Part shown: positions 1-7,279 of the stretch, piece by piece
How positions within the stretch are numbered: position 1 is the stretch's first letter
How the letters are laid out: each line of letters starts with the position of its first letter
Source: a virus
Length of the DNA stretch: 60,011 nt
Reading direction: 5' to 3' (one strand)
IMG/VR virus record: IMGVR_UViG_3300044712_000182
Location: 1-60,011 of that record
Made by a program: the position numbers and the translations under genes
The notes under the pieces: generated by a model
What the model was told of the DNA's origin: nothing
The model's database searches: none
What the model saw: only the letters and a program-made list of their open reading frames with translations

Positions 1-279
1 CAACTTTCGGATGTCCTCTGCCTGTGATGCTATCTGTGATTCGAGGGAGGATTCCAGCGGGCGGGTGTTCCATTTCGCAACAGCCTCTTTTTCAGTTTCC
101 CCTAGCGCATTAATCATGCAGCCTGGAGTAACACATTCAACAATGTGTATCCTTCCATTCCCTCCATACTGGATGTTGTAATGCTTGTCGCTGACCGAGT
201 ATTTATATTTGCTCCATACGCCTCCGAGATGATATTTTGCTTCGCCCCCACAGCGCGGGCATTTCTTGAGTTCGCTCAT
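1..279 (-). CDS. Lar-like zinc-ribbon protein (3' end outside window)
   Basis: The N-terminal 93 codons match the complete copy-2 gene at 40540-40974. It begins with a CPRCGG zinc knuckle, has a second cysteine pair (VECVTPGC) and then the GxTxxEAVAKWNTRP signature of the Lar restriction-alleviation family, which phages use to modulate type I restriction. Family assignment is by pattern; anti-restriction activity is inferred. The gene is cut by the left edge. Confidence 0.6.
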   Translation of the reverse strand, partial: MSELKKCPRCGGEAKYHLGGVWSKYKYSVSDKHYNIQYGGNGRIHIVECVTPGCMINALGETEKEAVAKWNTRPLESSLESQIASQAEDIRKL

Positions 280-280
280 C

Positions 281-682
281 TTACCCTCCCTTTATACGGC
301 TGATGAACTCGTTGGCGGCGTGGATGGCTTCGGAGCGGGACGTGTCGTAACTGTATAGGTTCAAATTAAACTCATTAAATCCCGGCATTACTTTCGATGG
401 TTTTTCGTACCTGACGATTAAGCACCTAATTCCAACTTCAATCTTCCCCTTCACCCCATCCAAATCCATCAGTTGTTCTTCGGGGAGGTCGAGGAGAATG
501 TAGCGAGTGGCCGGATTATGCACATACATTATTCTTTCGGCGACCTCTTTTGCAGAGAAATCCTGCGGGAATTGTACGGTGGCACCATCGTTGTGTACGC
601 TTAGTACAATCCGCCCCTCAATCTCCTCTGCCAACAACTTGTGCTCACTTACTGAATACCATTTGTTTGATTCGAGTTTCAT
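281..682 (-). CDS. Conserved early phage protein, function unknown
   Basis: Protein of 133 residues starting MKLESNKWYSV. The frame is open further upstream, but a GAGGAGG ribosome site lies 8 nt before this ATG. The copy-2 gene at 40976-41356 shares the first about 24 residues and the last about 15 (ending AANEFISRIKGG) but has a different middle, so the central part diverges fast or was exchanged. No recognised domain. Confidence 0.7.
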   Translation of the reverse strand: MKLESNKWYSVSEHKLLAEEIEGRIVLSVHNDGATVQFPQDFSAKEVAERIMYVHNPATRYILLDLPEEQLMDLDGVKGKIEVGIRCLIVRYEKPSKVMPGFNEFNLNLYSYDTSRSEAIHAANEFISRIKGG

Positions 683-693
683 GTTATGCCTCC

Positions 694-900
694 TCACCAC
701 CACTTAAATTCATTACACGGCTTATGCCACATCCCAACGGCCTCAGAACACGTCCACACACCACCAGAAAAAAACCTACAATCGTGGCACGCAACTAACT
801 TATTCTTTTCCGCGTCTCTTTCATCCCAATTCTCAGGCTCTTTGAAGTCATGCGCCTTTTCGTCGTCTGGAATTTCATCCGTAAATTTATATGTTGACAT
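694..900 (-). CDS. Small cysteine-rich protein
   Basis: 68 residues, acidic N-terminal half, then CHDCRFF and two further cysteines (TCSEAVG, HKPCNEF), an arrangement able to bind one zinc ion. Found only in copy 1; the same interval in copy 2 holds an HNH endonuclease gene (41358-41981). Function unknown. Confidence 0.6.
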   Translation of the reverse strand: MSTYKFTDEIPDDEKAHDFKEPENWDERDAEKNKLVACHDCRFFSGGVWTCSEAVGMWHKPCNEFKWW

Positions 901-1089
901 TTATCCTCCTGTCTCTGGTAACTCAAAATAGACATAATTCATCCACTTGTAACCTTGTGTCGGCTTTACGCCGTAATAACGCTCGTACATCCTGGCGCAG
1001 TCATCTATAGTTTCCTTGCCAACTAACGCATAGGCTCTCATTGGCTTTGATGGGATGTCCTTCGTGTGGTTGACTTCGATGATGGTCAT
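901..1089 (-). CDS. Conserved small early protein
   Basis: 62 residues, MTIIEVNHTKDIPSKPMRAY at the start and a tyrosine-rich ARMYERYYGVKP segment. The first 49 residues are identical in copy 2 (41978-42169) and the ends differ. Starts by an ATGA overlap with the upstream gene, so it is probably translationally coupled. No known family recognised. Confidence 0.65.
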   Translation of the reverse strand: MTIIEVNHTKDIPSKPMRAYALVGKETIDDCARMYERYYGVKPTQGYKWMNYVYFELPETGG

Positions 1090-1292
1090 GGAATCATCTC
1101 TGCGCGGGTGTTCTGTGCGTCAAGAAAACCATCATCAATTTCTACGACAACTAAATGGTCTTCAAATTGTTTTCTAAGGTCGTTTAAGTCTCCCCGCAGT
1201 CGATCAACTTCCTGCTTCAGCGCAAATACACAGTCTGAATGGTCGCTCCCGTCGTGGGGGAATCCGCATACTTTACAGGTCTCGTGTTCCAT
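1086..1292 (-). CDS. Small zinc-knuckle coiled-coil protein
   Basis: 68 residues from ATG at 1292 (AGAGGAGAG ribosome site just upstream). N-terminus holds CKVCGFPHDGSDHSDC, a CxxC...HxxxxHxxC zinc knuckle, followed by a short leucine-rich coiled coil. The copy-2 counterpart (42166-42513) keeps the knuckle and the last residues NTRAEMIP but has a longer, different middle. First gene after the operator-bearing promoter at 1336-1364. Confidence 0.65.
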   Translation of the reverse strand: MEHETCKVCGFPHDGSDHSDCVFALKQEVDRLRGDLNDLRKQFEDHLVVVEIDDGFLDAQNTRAEMIP

Positions 1293-1335
1293 AGTCTCTC
1301 CTCTTTCTGGCAAACTTTGCCAATCTCTAGTAACT

Positions 1336-1364
1336 ATTTTATCACGATGTAATACAAAGGTCAA
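1336..1364 (-). promoter_or_regulatory. Early promoter with TGTATTACA operator
   Basis: TTGACC, 17-nt spacer, TAAAAT on the minus strand. The palindrome TGTATTACA sits directly after the -35 box, as in five other promoters in the window. It overlaps the 3' end of the upstream HNH-like gene and drives the small genes to its left. Confidence 0.75.
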
Positions 1365-1684
1365 TACCCCATTCCCTGCCTAAGATTAGGGAACCGCTTG
1401 ACCTTCAAGGGGAGCGATTCATACCACCCTATCACGTCGTAGCCTCGCTCGATCTGCCGTCTTGCAAACTCCAGGGCGTGTTCCGTGGTGTCCAACTTGC
1501 CTGATTCATGGCAACACGTCCAGCCTACCAGCTCAATGTTTATGTCCGCGTCTAGAAAATGTTTATGCTTCTGCGTAGGCTCTATGCAGTGGTGACGGGT
1601 AGGCGGATTGTCAAATGAAAACGGCGCACCGCAGTTCTCACACGCATACCCACGTAGAGCAAGGAAGTGAGATACGGGGTTCAA
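1361..1684 (-). CDS. HNH-like zinc-binding protein
   Basis: 107 residues. CENCG near residue 16, RHHCIE near 30, then DADINIELVGWTCCHESGK resembling the histidine/asparagine/cysteine layout of HNH folds, and a C-terminal helix ending GWYESLPLKVKRFPNLRQ. Closely related to the copy-2 protein at 43582-43920. Starts by ATGA overlap with the methyltransferase. Catalytic residues are not clearly intact, so it may be a structural HNH-fold protein rather than a nuclease. Confidence 0.6.
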   Translation of the reverse strand: MNPVSHFLALRGYACENCGAPFSFDNPPTRHHCIEPTQKHKHFLDADINIELVGWTCCHESGKLDTTEHALEFARRQIERGYDVIGWYESLPLKVKRFPNLRQGMGY

Positions 1685-2685
1685 AATAGCCTCATTTGTT
1701 GTTGGGCGTCGTGAATACGCTTTTCAGCGATTGCGAAATATCCGGGGTCAATCTCGATTCCGACAAAGTTTCTACCTGTCTGGACACATGCGACGCCAGT
1801 TGTGCCAGAACCCACGAAGGGGTCAAGGATGGTGTAATTCTCATTACTCGAATGCTTGATAATGTTTTCAAGTAAATCGACTGGCTTTGGTGTAATGTGT
1901 TCGCATCGTGGAGCTATTTCATAATTCCAAACGCTATGATGCATTTTCTGGTTATTAAACGTATAGCGCAAGTCCTCATACTCACGGCGCAAGTCCCCAT
2001 ACTCACGGCGCACGAACTCATTTTTTACTGGTAGTTTTTCCAGTGCTTCGTAAGTTTCTTTTGTTGGCATATCCCATTGACTTGAACCCCATCTGAAACA
2101 ATGGTCTGCTTGTTGTCCTATCTTTTCGAGTATTTCAAGTTTTGTCATCCCCAGCGCTTCTTGATAATCCTTGAAATACTGGCGAAGCGTAGGAAAGTTA
2201 TTCACATCTAGTTTGACGGTTGTCAACCCTGTTTCGTCTTGAAATGTGTAAAACAAAAGATATTCTGCCATTTGTTGATAATTTCGCAATCCTTCGGGAA
2301 CCACAAACCCATCAAGAAAACCTTTGTTACTAGCACCGTCAAATCTCTTATTCCAGACAATAAACTGTTTGAAAACAAACTTTGTATTATTCCTAATCCA
2401 TAACATCAAATTGGCTATCTGTTCCATGTCGTTATGGAAGAAATAAAAAGAGCCATTGTCTTTTAGCGCCCTTTGGCATTCTGTAATCCACAAACCGCAC
2501 CACTCAATATAGTTATCTATCTTGTCCCATTCTGCTTTTCCGATGTTGTACGGCGGGTCAGTAATCACCACGTCAATACTCTTGTCAGGGATAGACTTCA
2601 TCACTTCCAGACAATCTCCGCATATCAATTCTACGCTCACATCATCCTCGCAATCTCTTGTAGATACGGGAATCCCTGCTGCCAT
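1681..2685 (-). CDS. DNA methyltransferase (N4-C/N6-A type)
   Basis: 334 residues. Catalytic motif DPPYN at 43-47 and the AdoMet-binding FVGSGTTG motif near 290 place the catalytic motif before the binding motif, as in beta-class amino-methyltransferases. The middle 230 residues form the target-recognition part. It probably protects phage DNA from host restriction. Residues 1-17 are identical to the start of the Pol X-like protein that occupies this place in copy 2 (43922-44494), so one gene replaced the other behind a shared start. Both ends are near identical to the second methyltransferase at 3522-4145. Confidence 0.9.
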   Translation of the reverse strand: MAAGIPVSTRDCEDDVSVELICGDCLEVMKSIPDKSIDVVITDPPYNIGKAEWDKIDNYIEWCGLWITECQRALKDNGSFYFFHNDMEQIANLMLWIRNNTKFVFKQFIVWNKRFDGASNKGFLDGFVVPEGLRNYQQMAEYLLFYTFQDETGLTTVKLDVNNFPTLRQYFKDYQEALGMTKLEILEKIGQQADHCFRWGSSQWDMPTKETYEALEKLPVKNEFVRREYGDLRREYEDLRYTFNNQKMHHSVWNYEIAPRCEHITPKPVDLLENIIKHSSNENYTILDPFVGSGTTGVACVQTGRNFVGIEIDPGYFAIAEKRIHDAQQQMRLF

Positions 2686-2688
2686 TGA

Positions 2689-3522
2689 TTAAATATCCGT
2701 GTAATCACTTACCACCGGCCTCATGTCAGCACCAGACACTTTGACAACTTTTCCGCCTGTCATCCGAGAAGAAAGATAGTGCAACTCCACGGGATATTCA
2801 AACGGACTCAGGTTGCTTGAAAATACGGTGAGATACTTTTCGCTGTTCCTGTACCGATGATCTACCAACTGGTGAAATGTCTGCAGCGCCCAATCGGTCA
2901 AAGATACTTTGTCAATCTCGTCAATGCACAAAACTCGGATATTCTGATATTGTGACAAGAAGTCGTTTGTCCTGTTCTGGTATCCAGAGCGAATGTCGTC
3001 AAGAATATCAGACGCGAGGGAATAGACCGCCCGAACTCCGATGCTGGTAAATCCATTCACGAGCGACATGAGCAGGTGAGTTTTCCCAACACCAAAAGAG
3101 CCGTGATATGTCAGAATACCCTTGCATGATTCGTTTTCGCTTAGAACAAGTCTCGCGGCGTCCAGGGCGGGTTTCTTCTCTGACAACACACCATTGGTGT
3201 TGAAGTTTTCAAGCGACTTAGATAGACAAGCGCCCGTCAACCCGCAATTGGATTTCAGCCAATCTATGACGCGTCCTTTCGTACACGCTGGACAATTTTC
3301 TACGATAGTCTCACCGGAATACCACCCTGATTTTGAAACGTCATCGAAGTCTAACCACTTACATTTCCCGTTTGGCGATCTATACGGCCCGCCTTGAATC
3401 TTATAAGCGAATACCGTCTTTGCGCCGCGACAGTTGGGACACTCGTTTGTCCCTTCGATGTAAAGCGGGACGGCTTCGTTTCTGCGGATCATCTCTTGAG
3501 TTGCGTTAGTGTATTGGGTCAT
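2689..3522 (-). CDS. DnaC-like replicative helicase loader (AAA+ ATPase)
   Basis: 277 residues. Two cysteine pairs (CPNCRGAK near 28, CPACTKGR near 78) form an N-terminal zinc module; Walker A GSFGVGKTH near 141, Walker B VLCIDEIDK near 198, and sensor-type SSN near 238 follow. This is the DnaC/IstB-like loader architecture, expected to place host or phage helicase at the origin with the initiator protein at 4142. Nearly identical to 44498-45331 in copy 2. Overlaps neighbours by about one base (TAATG-like). Confidence 0.85.
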   Translation of the reverse strand: MTQYTNATQEMIRRNEAVPLYIEGTNECPNCRGAKTVFAYKIQGGPYRSPNGKCKWLDFDDVSKSGWYSGETIVENCPACTKGRVIDWLKSNCGLTGACLSKSLENFNTNGVLSEKKPALDAARLVLSENESCKGILTYHGSFGVGKTHLLMSLVNGFTSIGVRAVYSLASDILDDIRSGYQNRTNDFLSQYQNIRVLCIDEIDKVSLTDWALQTFHQLVDHRYRNSEKYLTVFSSNLSPFEYPVELHYLSSRMTGGKVVKVSGADMRPVVSDYTDI

Positions 3523-4145
3523 TAGAATAGCCTCATCTGCTGTTGTGCATCCTTGATTCTCTTTTCAGCAATTGCGAAATATTCTGGGTCAATCTCTATT
3601 CCGATGAAGTTTCTGCCTGTCTGGACACACGCTACTCCTGTTGTGCCAGAACCCATGAAGGGGTCGAGGATGGTATCACCTTCGCGAGTGTTGTTCAAAA
3701 TTACCCATCTCATAAGAGATGCTGGTTTTTGAGTAGGATGAATGGCGCCATCGGTCATTATTGCCACCCGATTTAATGTGTATATTCTTAGTGCGCCTGA
3801 AAAAGATGTCCACGCTAATTCACCATCGGATTGATTTATTCTTTGCCCTTTATCCCAAACTAGCCATTTTGAAGTTGCGGGCAAATAGTCAGCAAAATAA
3901 TTGCCGCCCCATATAACTTGATTTTGTGAAACTCTTTGGATTTCATCAAACACCTGCTTATCTGGTCTAATACTATCCCATCCCTTAAACTCATATCCCT
4001 TGCGCCCTCCATGAACGCCAGACGATTCTTTTTGTCCATCCTTCCCTATCCCGTAAGGCGGGTCAGTAATCACCACATCAATACTCTTGTCCGGTATCGA
4101 CTTCATCACTTCGAGACAATCACCACAAATCAATTTGACGGTCAT
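3522..4145 (-). CDS. DNA methyltransferase (second, shorter)
   Basis: 207 residues. DPPYGIG catalytic motif at about 28-34 and FMGSGTTG near 164. N-terminal segment LICGDCLEVMKSIPDKSIDV and the last 45 residues match the methyltransferase at 1681-2685 almost exactly, while the middle is unrelated and shorter. A different recognition sequence is therefore likely. Present only in copy 1, inserted between the helicase loader and the replication initiator. Confidence 0.88.
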   Translation of the reverse strand: MTVKLICGDCLEVMKSIPDKSIDVVITDPPYGIGKDGQKESSGVHGGRKGYEFKGWDSIRPDKQVFDEIQRVSQNQVIWGGNYFADYLPATSKWLVWDKGQRINQSDGELAWTSFSGALRIYTLNRVAIMTDGAIHPTQKPASLMRWVILNNTREGDTILDPFMGSGTTGVACVQTGRNFIGIEIDPEYFAIAEKRIKDAQQQMRLF

Positions 4146-4984
4146 TTATTCCCCTTCCTCAATTCCTCACGAAGTTTGTTTATCTCTTCCTGGGATTGCT
4201 GCTTGAAAGTGTCTTTGGATTTCACGGCGGGGATTTCGCCGGTGGCCGCCCATTCGAGTATCCAGAATGTATTAGACTTCTGGTAATTCTGGCCCTGCTT
4301 ATTCTTGCGCTTTATAGACTCTAGGTAGAACGGCCTCAGATGGTCGGCCATTTTTGCGCGGTCATTTATCTTGTGTTTCTCGGACAACATCTTTATTGTT
4401 CGCCTAACTTCGTTTACTCGTTCTGTCGGGTAGAATCCTGTCACTCTCAGAAAGGCGTCGTCACAGAATAGATCATCGGCGGGTTCGTATTGGTTGGGAG
4501 GATTTGATTCGTATTCGCCTGTCAATGGATTTATGGGAGGGATAGAAGCAGCGGATTCTACTTCTTCTCTACTCTTATCTGTTTCTGTTTCTGTTTCTTC
4601 TCTTCTCTCCGTTACCTTTTGTGACATATCCGTGACAGGTTCGTGACGGAACTCCTTTTTGTGTTTTATTTCTCGTGACAATCTTTGTCGTTCTGCTGGT
4701 TCAAGTGCCGCTTGACGTTCTGCAAACTTTCTGATAATCGTTTCGGTTCCATTTGTCACAAGATATTCGATTGACAACAACTCTTCAAAAACTGGTTTCC
4801 ACCATTCAACTGACCTGCGGGTATAAAATGACACATCTTCAATTGAAGGTATCTCGCCGTCCATGTCAACTTTTTTGGCAACTAGCATCAATTCAATCAT
4901 CCCTAATTTCGCCGTGTCAGATAAGCGGTGATACTTAGGGTCTTCAAGAATTTCAGTATACAATTTAAGCCAATACCCGGCCAT
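4142..4984 (-). CDS. Replication initiator / replisome organiser
   Basis: 280 residues. The N-terminal 100 residues look like a winged helix (WLKLYTEILEDPKYHRLSD...LGMIELMLVA...SIEYLVTNG), followed by a charged Glu/Thr-rich linker and a C-terminal domain ending KSNTFWILEWAATGEIPAVKSKDTFKQQ. The last 35 residues are shared with the copy-2 initiator (45328-46161), whose N-terminal domain is unrelated. Such N-terminal swaps usually reflect a change of origin specificity. Adjacent to the DnaC-like loader, as in phage initiator-loader pairs. Confidence 0.65.
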   Translation of the reverse strand: MAGYWLKLYTEILEDPKYHRLSDTAKLGMIELMLVAKKVDMDGEIPSIEDVSFYTRRSVEWWKPVFEELLSIEYLVTNGTETIIRKFAERQAALEPAERQRLSREIKHKKEFRHEPVTDMSQKVTERREETETETDKSREEVESAASIPPINPLTGEYESNPPNQYEPADDLFCDDAFLRVTGFYPTERVNEVRRTIKMLSEKHKINDRAKMADHLRPFYLESIKRKNKQGQNYQKSNTFWILEWAATGEIPAVKSKDTFKQQSQEEINKLREELRKGNK

Positions 4985-5285
4985 ATTTTACTCCTAGTAA
5001 TCTATAACCCTTTGATCTGTTACACTTAGCACAAGCCAAAACTAGATTTTCCTCAACCGTATCTCCCCCATAACAAACGGGAATGATGTGGTCTATCTCG
5101 AAAGGTATAACATCGAGACCGTTATAACTACCATGTTCTGTTTTAGTATTTACATTCTTTGGATTTTCTATTATACATGGTCTTCCATAACGCCTTATCG
5201 GCTGTCCAATTTTCCCACAATACTGGCAAGTGTATTTATCCCTTTCGTAAATTCTTTTTCTTAATTCAATTGGTATGTAGGCCAT
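4965..5285 (-). CDS. HNH homing endonuclease
   Basis: 106 residues from ATG at 5285, behind an AGGAG site. CQYCGK near residue 20, the HNH core EIDHIIPVCYGGDTVEENLVLACAKCN near 65-90. A free-standing HNH nuclease, likely a selfish element; absent from copy 2 at this place. It lies directly downstream of the structured leader at 5299-5392 and of an extended -10 promoter, so it has its own transcription unit. It overlaps the start of the initiator gene by 20 bp. Confidence 0.85.
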   Translation of the reverse strand: MAYIPIELRKRIYERDKYTCQYCGKIGQPIRRYGRPCIIENPKNVNTKTEHGSYNGLDVIPFEIDHIIPVCYGGDTVEENLVLACAKCNRSKGYRLLGVKYGRVLA

Positions 5286-5298
5286 AATTCCGCTCCTA

Positions 5299-5392
5299 GA
5301 TAACAATCAGCCGCTCTCGTCACTGATAACGTTTGCTTAGGACGTATGACGAAAAGCGGCTGGTTGTATGTTATCATTCCGTCCTAAGCAAA
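5299..5392 (-). ncRNA. Triple-interleaved structured leader (type II), copy 1
   Basis: Three pairings in a-b-c-a-b-c order: 5380-5392 with 5332-5344 (13 bp perfect, core GCTTAGGAC), 5370-5375 with 5325-5330 (GATAAC/GTTATC, alternative partner 5299-5304), and 5347-5362 with 5308-5322 (about 14 bp). They can form a pseudoknot or exclusive alternative folds. The 3' strand ends next to the ribosome site of the HNH gene. The same arrangement with different bases occurs at 46362-46454. Confidence 0.7.
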
Positions 5393-5395
5393 TTC

Positions 5396-5407
5396 ATTAT
5401 ACCACAA
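5396..5407 (-). promoter_or_regulatory. Extended -10 promoter
   Basis: TTGTGGTATAAT on the minus strand; the predicted start falls at the first base pairs of the structured leader. Same box as at 23812, 8344, 43581 and 46460. Confidence 0.7.
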
Positions 5408-5424
5408 CTCGATTTTCAAGCTAC

Positions 5425-5757
5425 TCAAAACGGTGTTGTCTCTTGGCGCTGCACCGCTTCAAACGAGTCGCCAGTCATCTCAATATTGGCCTGTGTCTTG
5501 CCGTCTTTCTCCCAAATCCTGACGGGCGTGAACCGCCCGCGCACGATCAACTTCTGGCCTTTGGTAATCGAGTTCGCCTGTTCTGCAACCTCACCCCAAA
5601 ATGACACGCGCACCCAAACGGATACCTTATTATCGTTTTCTTTAGTACCGCTTGAATAGGTTGCAACGGACACAGAGGCGACAGCCTTGCCCTCGGGGGT
5701 AAAACGAAGTTCCGCGTCGCGCCCAGCATTACCGACGATAGTTACAGGTGAGTCCAT
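5425..5757 (-). CDS. ssb: Single-stranded DNA-binding protein
   Basis: 110 residues with the SSB OB-fold pattern: VTIVGNAGRDAELRFTPEGKAVASVSVAT, then VWVRVSFWGEVAEQANSITKGQKLIVRGRF. Shorter than cellular SSB because it lacks the long acidic tail. Partner of the ERF recombinase immediately upstream. Ortholog 46735-47067. Confidence 0.9.
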   Translation of the reverse strand: MDSPVTIVGNAGRDAELRFTPEGKAVASVSVATYSSGTKENDNKVSVWVRVSFWGEVAEQANSITKGQKLIVRGRFTPVRIWEKDGKTQANIEMTGDSFEAVQRQETTPF

Positions 5758-6338
5758 TATTTCGCCTCCGCTTCTTTTTTCGCTTCAACAAACGCCATCT
5801 CAAAGTCACCGCCGCAGCGCTCCAGCAGCGCCTTGCTCTTGGCTTCATCCCACTTCAAGGTAATGCGCACAAGTTTCCAGTAATCGTTTGGGGTCGTCTT
5901 GTCGGGAACAACGATGTTCTCTGGCTTTGGTCTTTCCTGCTTGTGGTTATCGTTGCCGTCTGTGTCCTCGTCGCTATACATCCCCAAAATAGCGGAGTAT
6001 GAATAGCGGCGTAGGTAGGTGATGACCGACCCGGCGACCTGCGCTAACGACTTTCCTTTTTCGTCACCCAGGGGCAGCGATACGGTGGATTCGATGAACT
6101 GGCCCGACTGGTGCATAAGGATCGTTCTCACTCCGAGTTGCCCGCCTTCATTGGTGGGCAACTGCGAGATAGCCAACCCGTTCTTCGCCAGGACAGGTTC
6201 GGCGGTCTGAATCAGCGTTCCCAAGTCTGCATACTTGTTATGCAGGAATGGATTGACCGCGTTCATGGGGGCGGGTTTCATTTCGGCCTGCGCCTTTACA
6301 AGTGCTGATGCTAACAGATCAATTTTTTCGCTTTGCAT
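5757..6338 (-). CDS. erf: ERF-family single-strand annealing recombinase
   Basis: 193 residues. ERF pattern is clear: NPFLHNKYADLGTLIQTAEPVLAKNGLAISQ, HQSGQFIESTVSLPLG, QVAGSVITYLRRYSYSAILGMYSDEDTDGND. ERF proteins anneal single strands in phage recombination and genome circularisation or concatemer formation. The last 55 residues are near identical to copy 2 (47067-47657) while the N-terminal core has diverged strongly, so the two genes are mosaic. Confidence 0.9.
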   Translation of the reverse strand: MQSEKIDLLASALVKAQAEMKPAPMNAVNPFLHNKYADLGTLIQTAEPVLAKNGLAISQLPTNEGGQLGVRTILMHQSGQFIESTVSLPLGDEKGKSLAQVAGSVITYLRRYSYSAILGMYSDEDTDGNDNHKQERPKPENIVVPDKTTPNDYWKLVRITLKWDEAKSKALLERCGGDFEMAFVEAKKEAEAK

Positions 6339-6347
6339 ATTCTCTCC

Positions 6348-6473
6348 TCACTTCTCTAAGTATTCCTTGACCTCTTCCAGATGTTCATCCGGCTGTGTTT
6401 CTTCCTCGATGAACATCCGCTCAAACTGCCTGTCTAACTCGGCCTGTGCGCTGTCGTCTAATTCATCTGCCAT
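6348..6473 (-). CDS. Small acidic protein upstream of erf
   Basis: 41 residues, MADELDDSAQAELDRQFERM followed by a Glu-rich helix. Its stop is followed at once by the GGAGAG ribosome site of erf, and its start overlaps the end of the upstream gene. In copy 2 the 5' end has been lost (47667-47735). Function unknown; perhaps only translational coupling. Confidence 0.6.
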   Translation of the reverse strand: MADELDDSAQAELDRQFERMFIEEETQPDEHLEEVKEYLEK

Positions 6474-6753
6474 ACAACACTACCTTTTCGCGGGAGAGAA
6501 GGGCATAATGCTTATCAAGCGTAGGTCTTGTTTCGCAAGTACATTCATCGTCTTCGCAATCCCATGCAGGACAACCGTCGTAATGTCCTGCGACATTAGC
6601 CAATCGCTCTGTATCTTCAACCAGCTCTCCGACCAGTTTCTTTAGGCGGTGAATCTCACTGATAGCGGTTTCCATTTCATAATTTGAAATAGTCTTGCCA
6701 TTCACGAACTTTTGTTCTACGCTGTCCTCAAATTCCTGATTCCATTCTGTCAT
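6463..6753 (-). CDS. Small coiled-coil protein with cysteine cluster
   Basis: 96 residues; helix-rich N-terminus (MTEWNQEFEDSVEQKF), leucine-rich coiled coil (IHRLKKLVGELVEDTERL), then CPAWDCEDDECTC. The start and the KLVGELV segment recur in the early protein at 38918-39271, so the two are paralogs. Missing from copy 2 through a clean deletion (or inserted in copy 1). Function unknown. Confidence 0.65.
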   Translation of the reverse strand: MTEWNQEFEDSVEQKFVNGKTISNYEMETAISEIHRLKKLVGELVEDTERLANVAGHYDGCPAWDCEDDECTCETRPTLDKHYALLSREKVVLYGR

Positions 6754-6757
6754 TTTG

Positions 6758-7051
6758 TCACCTCTCCGAATTCAGGAGTTCTTGTGTCCATCGCTCCCTC
6801 ATCTCGCGCTCGTGTTGTTCGGCTTTCAATGCCCTGTTGAGCGCGGTGTCCACCTCCATGTTGACCGCAAGATGATCCTCTCGCAGGTCGATGGTCATGT
6901 CGTAATCCCGCCACGCTTGCTCAACTGCTAAGGCCGCATCTGTGACATAGCGCGGCGTCTGCTGACCTTTGAGAGTGTACCGACCAGGTTTCCAGTCGTG
7001 CGTGGTCGGTTGTTCTCGTGTGTAACTGCCTATCGCTAGTGCTACCATCAT
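6758..7051 (-). CDS. Conserved early protein, unknown
   Basis: 97 residues beginning MMVALAIGSYTREQPTTHDW, with a C-terminal helix rich in Arg and Glu. Near identical to 47777-48061 in copy 2 up to the last residues, where the deletion in copy 2 changes the end. No family recognised. Confidence 0.65.
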   Translation of the reverse strand: MMVALAIGSYTREQPTTHDWKPGRYTLKGQQTPRYVTDAALAVEQAWRDYDMTIDLREDHLAVNMEVDTALNRALKAEQHEREMRERWTQELLNSER

Positions 7052-7055
7052 AACC

Positions 7056-7268
7056 TCACTTGTCGTTTTCTGCTGCCCAGTCTACAACGCCGTCCTTGAT
7101 TGTACCGACGACTGGGATTGGTCTTTCGGCTAATACTTCCTGCCGATAAACTTCTTGGATACCAGCCTTGATGACATCCGATTGCTTGTGACCCTTTGAA
7201 ATCAGGTAATCAAGCATTGACCGTTCAAGATCGGTGGTGCGGAATGTTACGATGTTATTTTCTGCCAT
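7056..7268 (-). CDS. Ribbon-helix-helix (CopG/Arc-type) DNA-binding protein
   Basis: 70 residues. A predicted beta strand NIVTFRTT, helix LERSMLDYLISKG and helix KQSDVIKAGIQEVYRQE match the ribbon-helix-helix fold used by small phage repressors. The tail VVGTIKDGVVDWAAENDK is conserved in copy 2 (48314-48523). Being near the start of the early operon and the only clear small repressor candidate, it may recognise the TGTAWTACA operators; that link is inference. Confidence 0.75.
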   Translation of the reverse strand: MAENNIVTFRTTDLERSMLDYLISKGHKQSDVIKAGIQEVYRQEVLAERPIPVVGTIKDGVVDWAAENDK

Positions 7269-7279
7269 AAGTCTCTCCT

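Noticed and set aside
1066-1383. Plus-strand open frames antisense to early genes
   Set aside because: No ribosome sites, no family resemblance, and they mirror well-supported minus-strand genes; only 12689 and 53464 are credible on the plus strand.
5299-5392. HDV-like ribozyme
   Set aside because: Topology is superficially similar, but the first helix is 13 bp and the catalytic-core nucleotides and short joining strands are not present.
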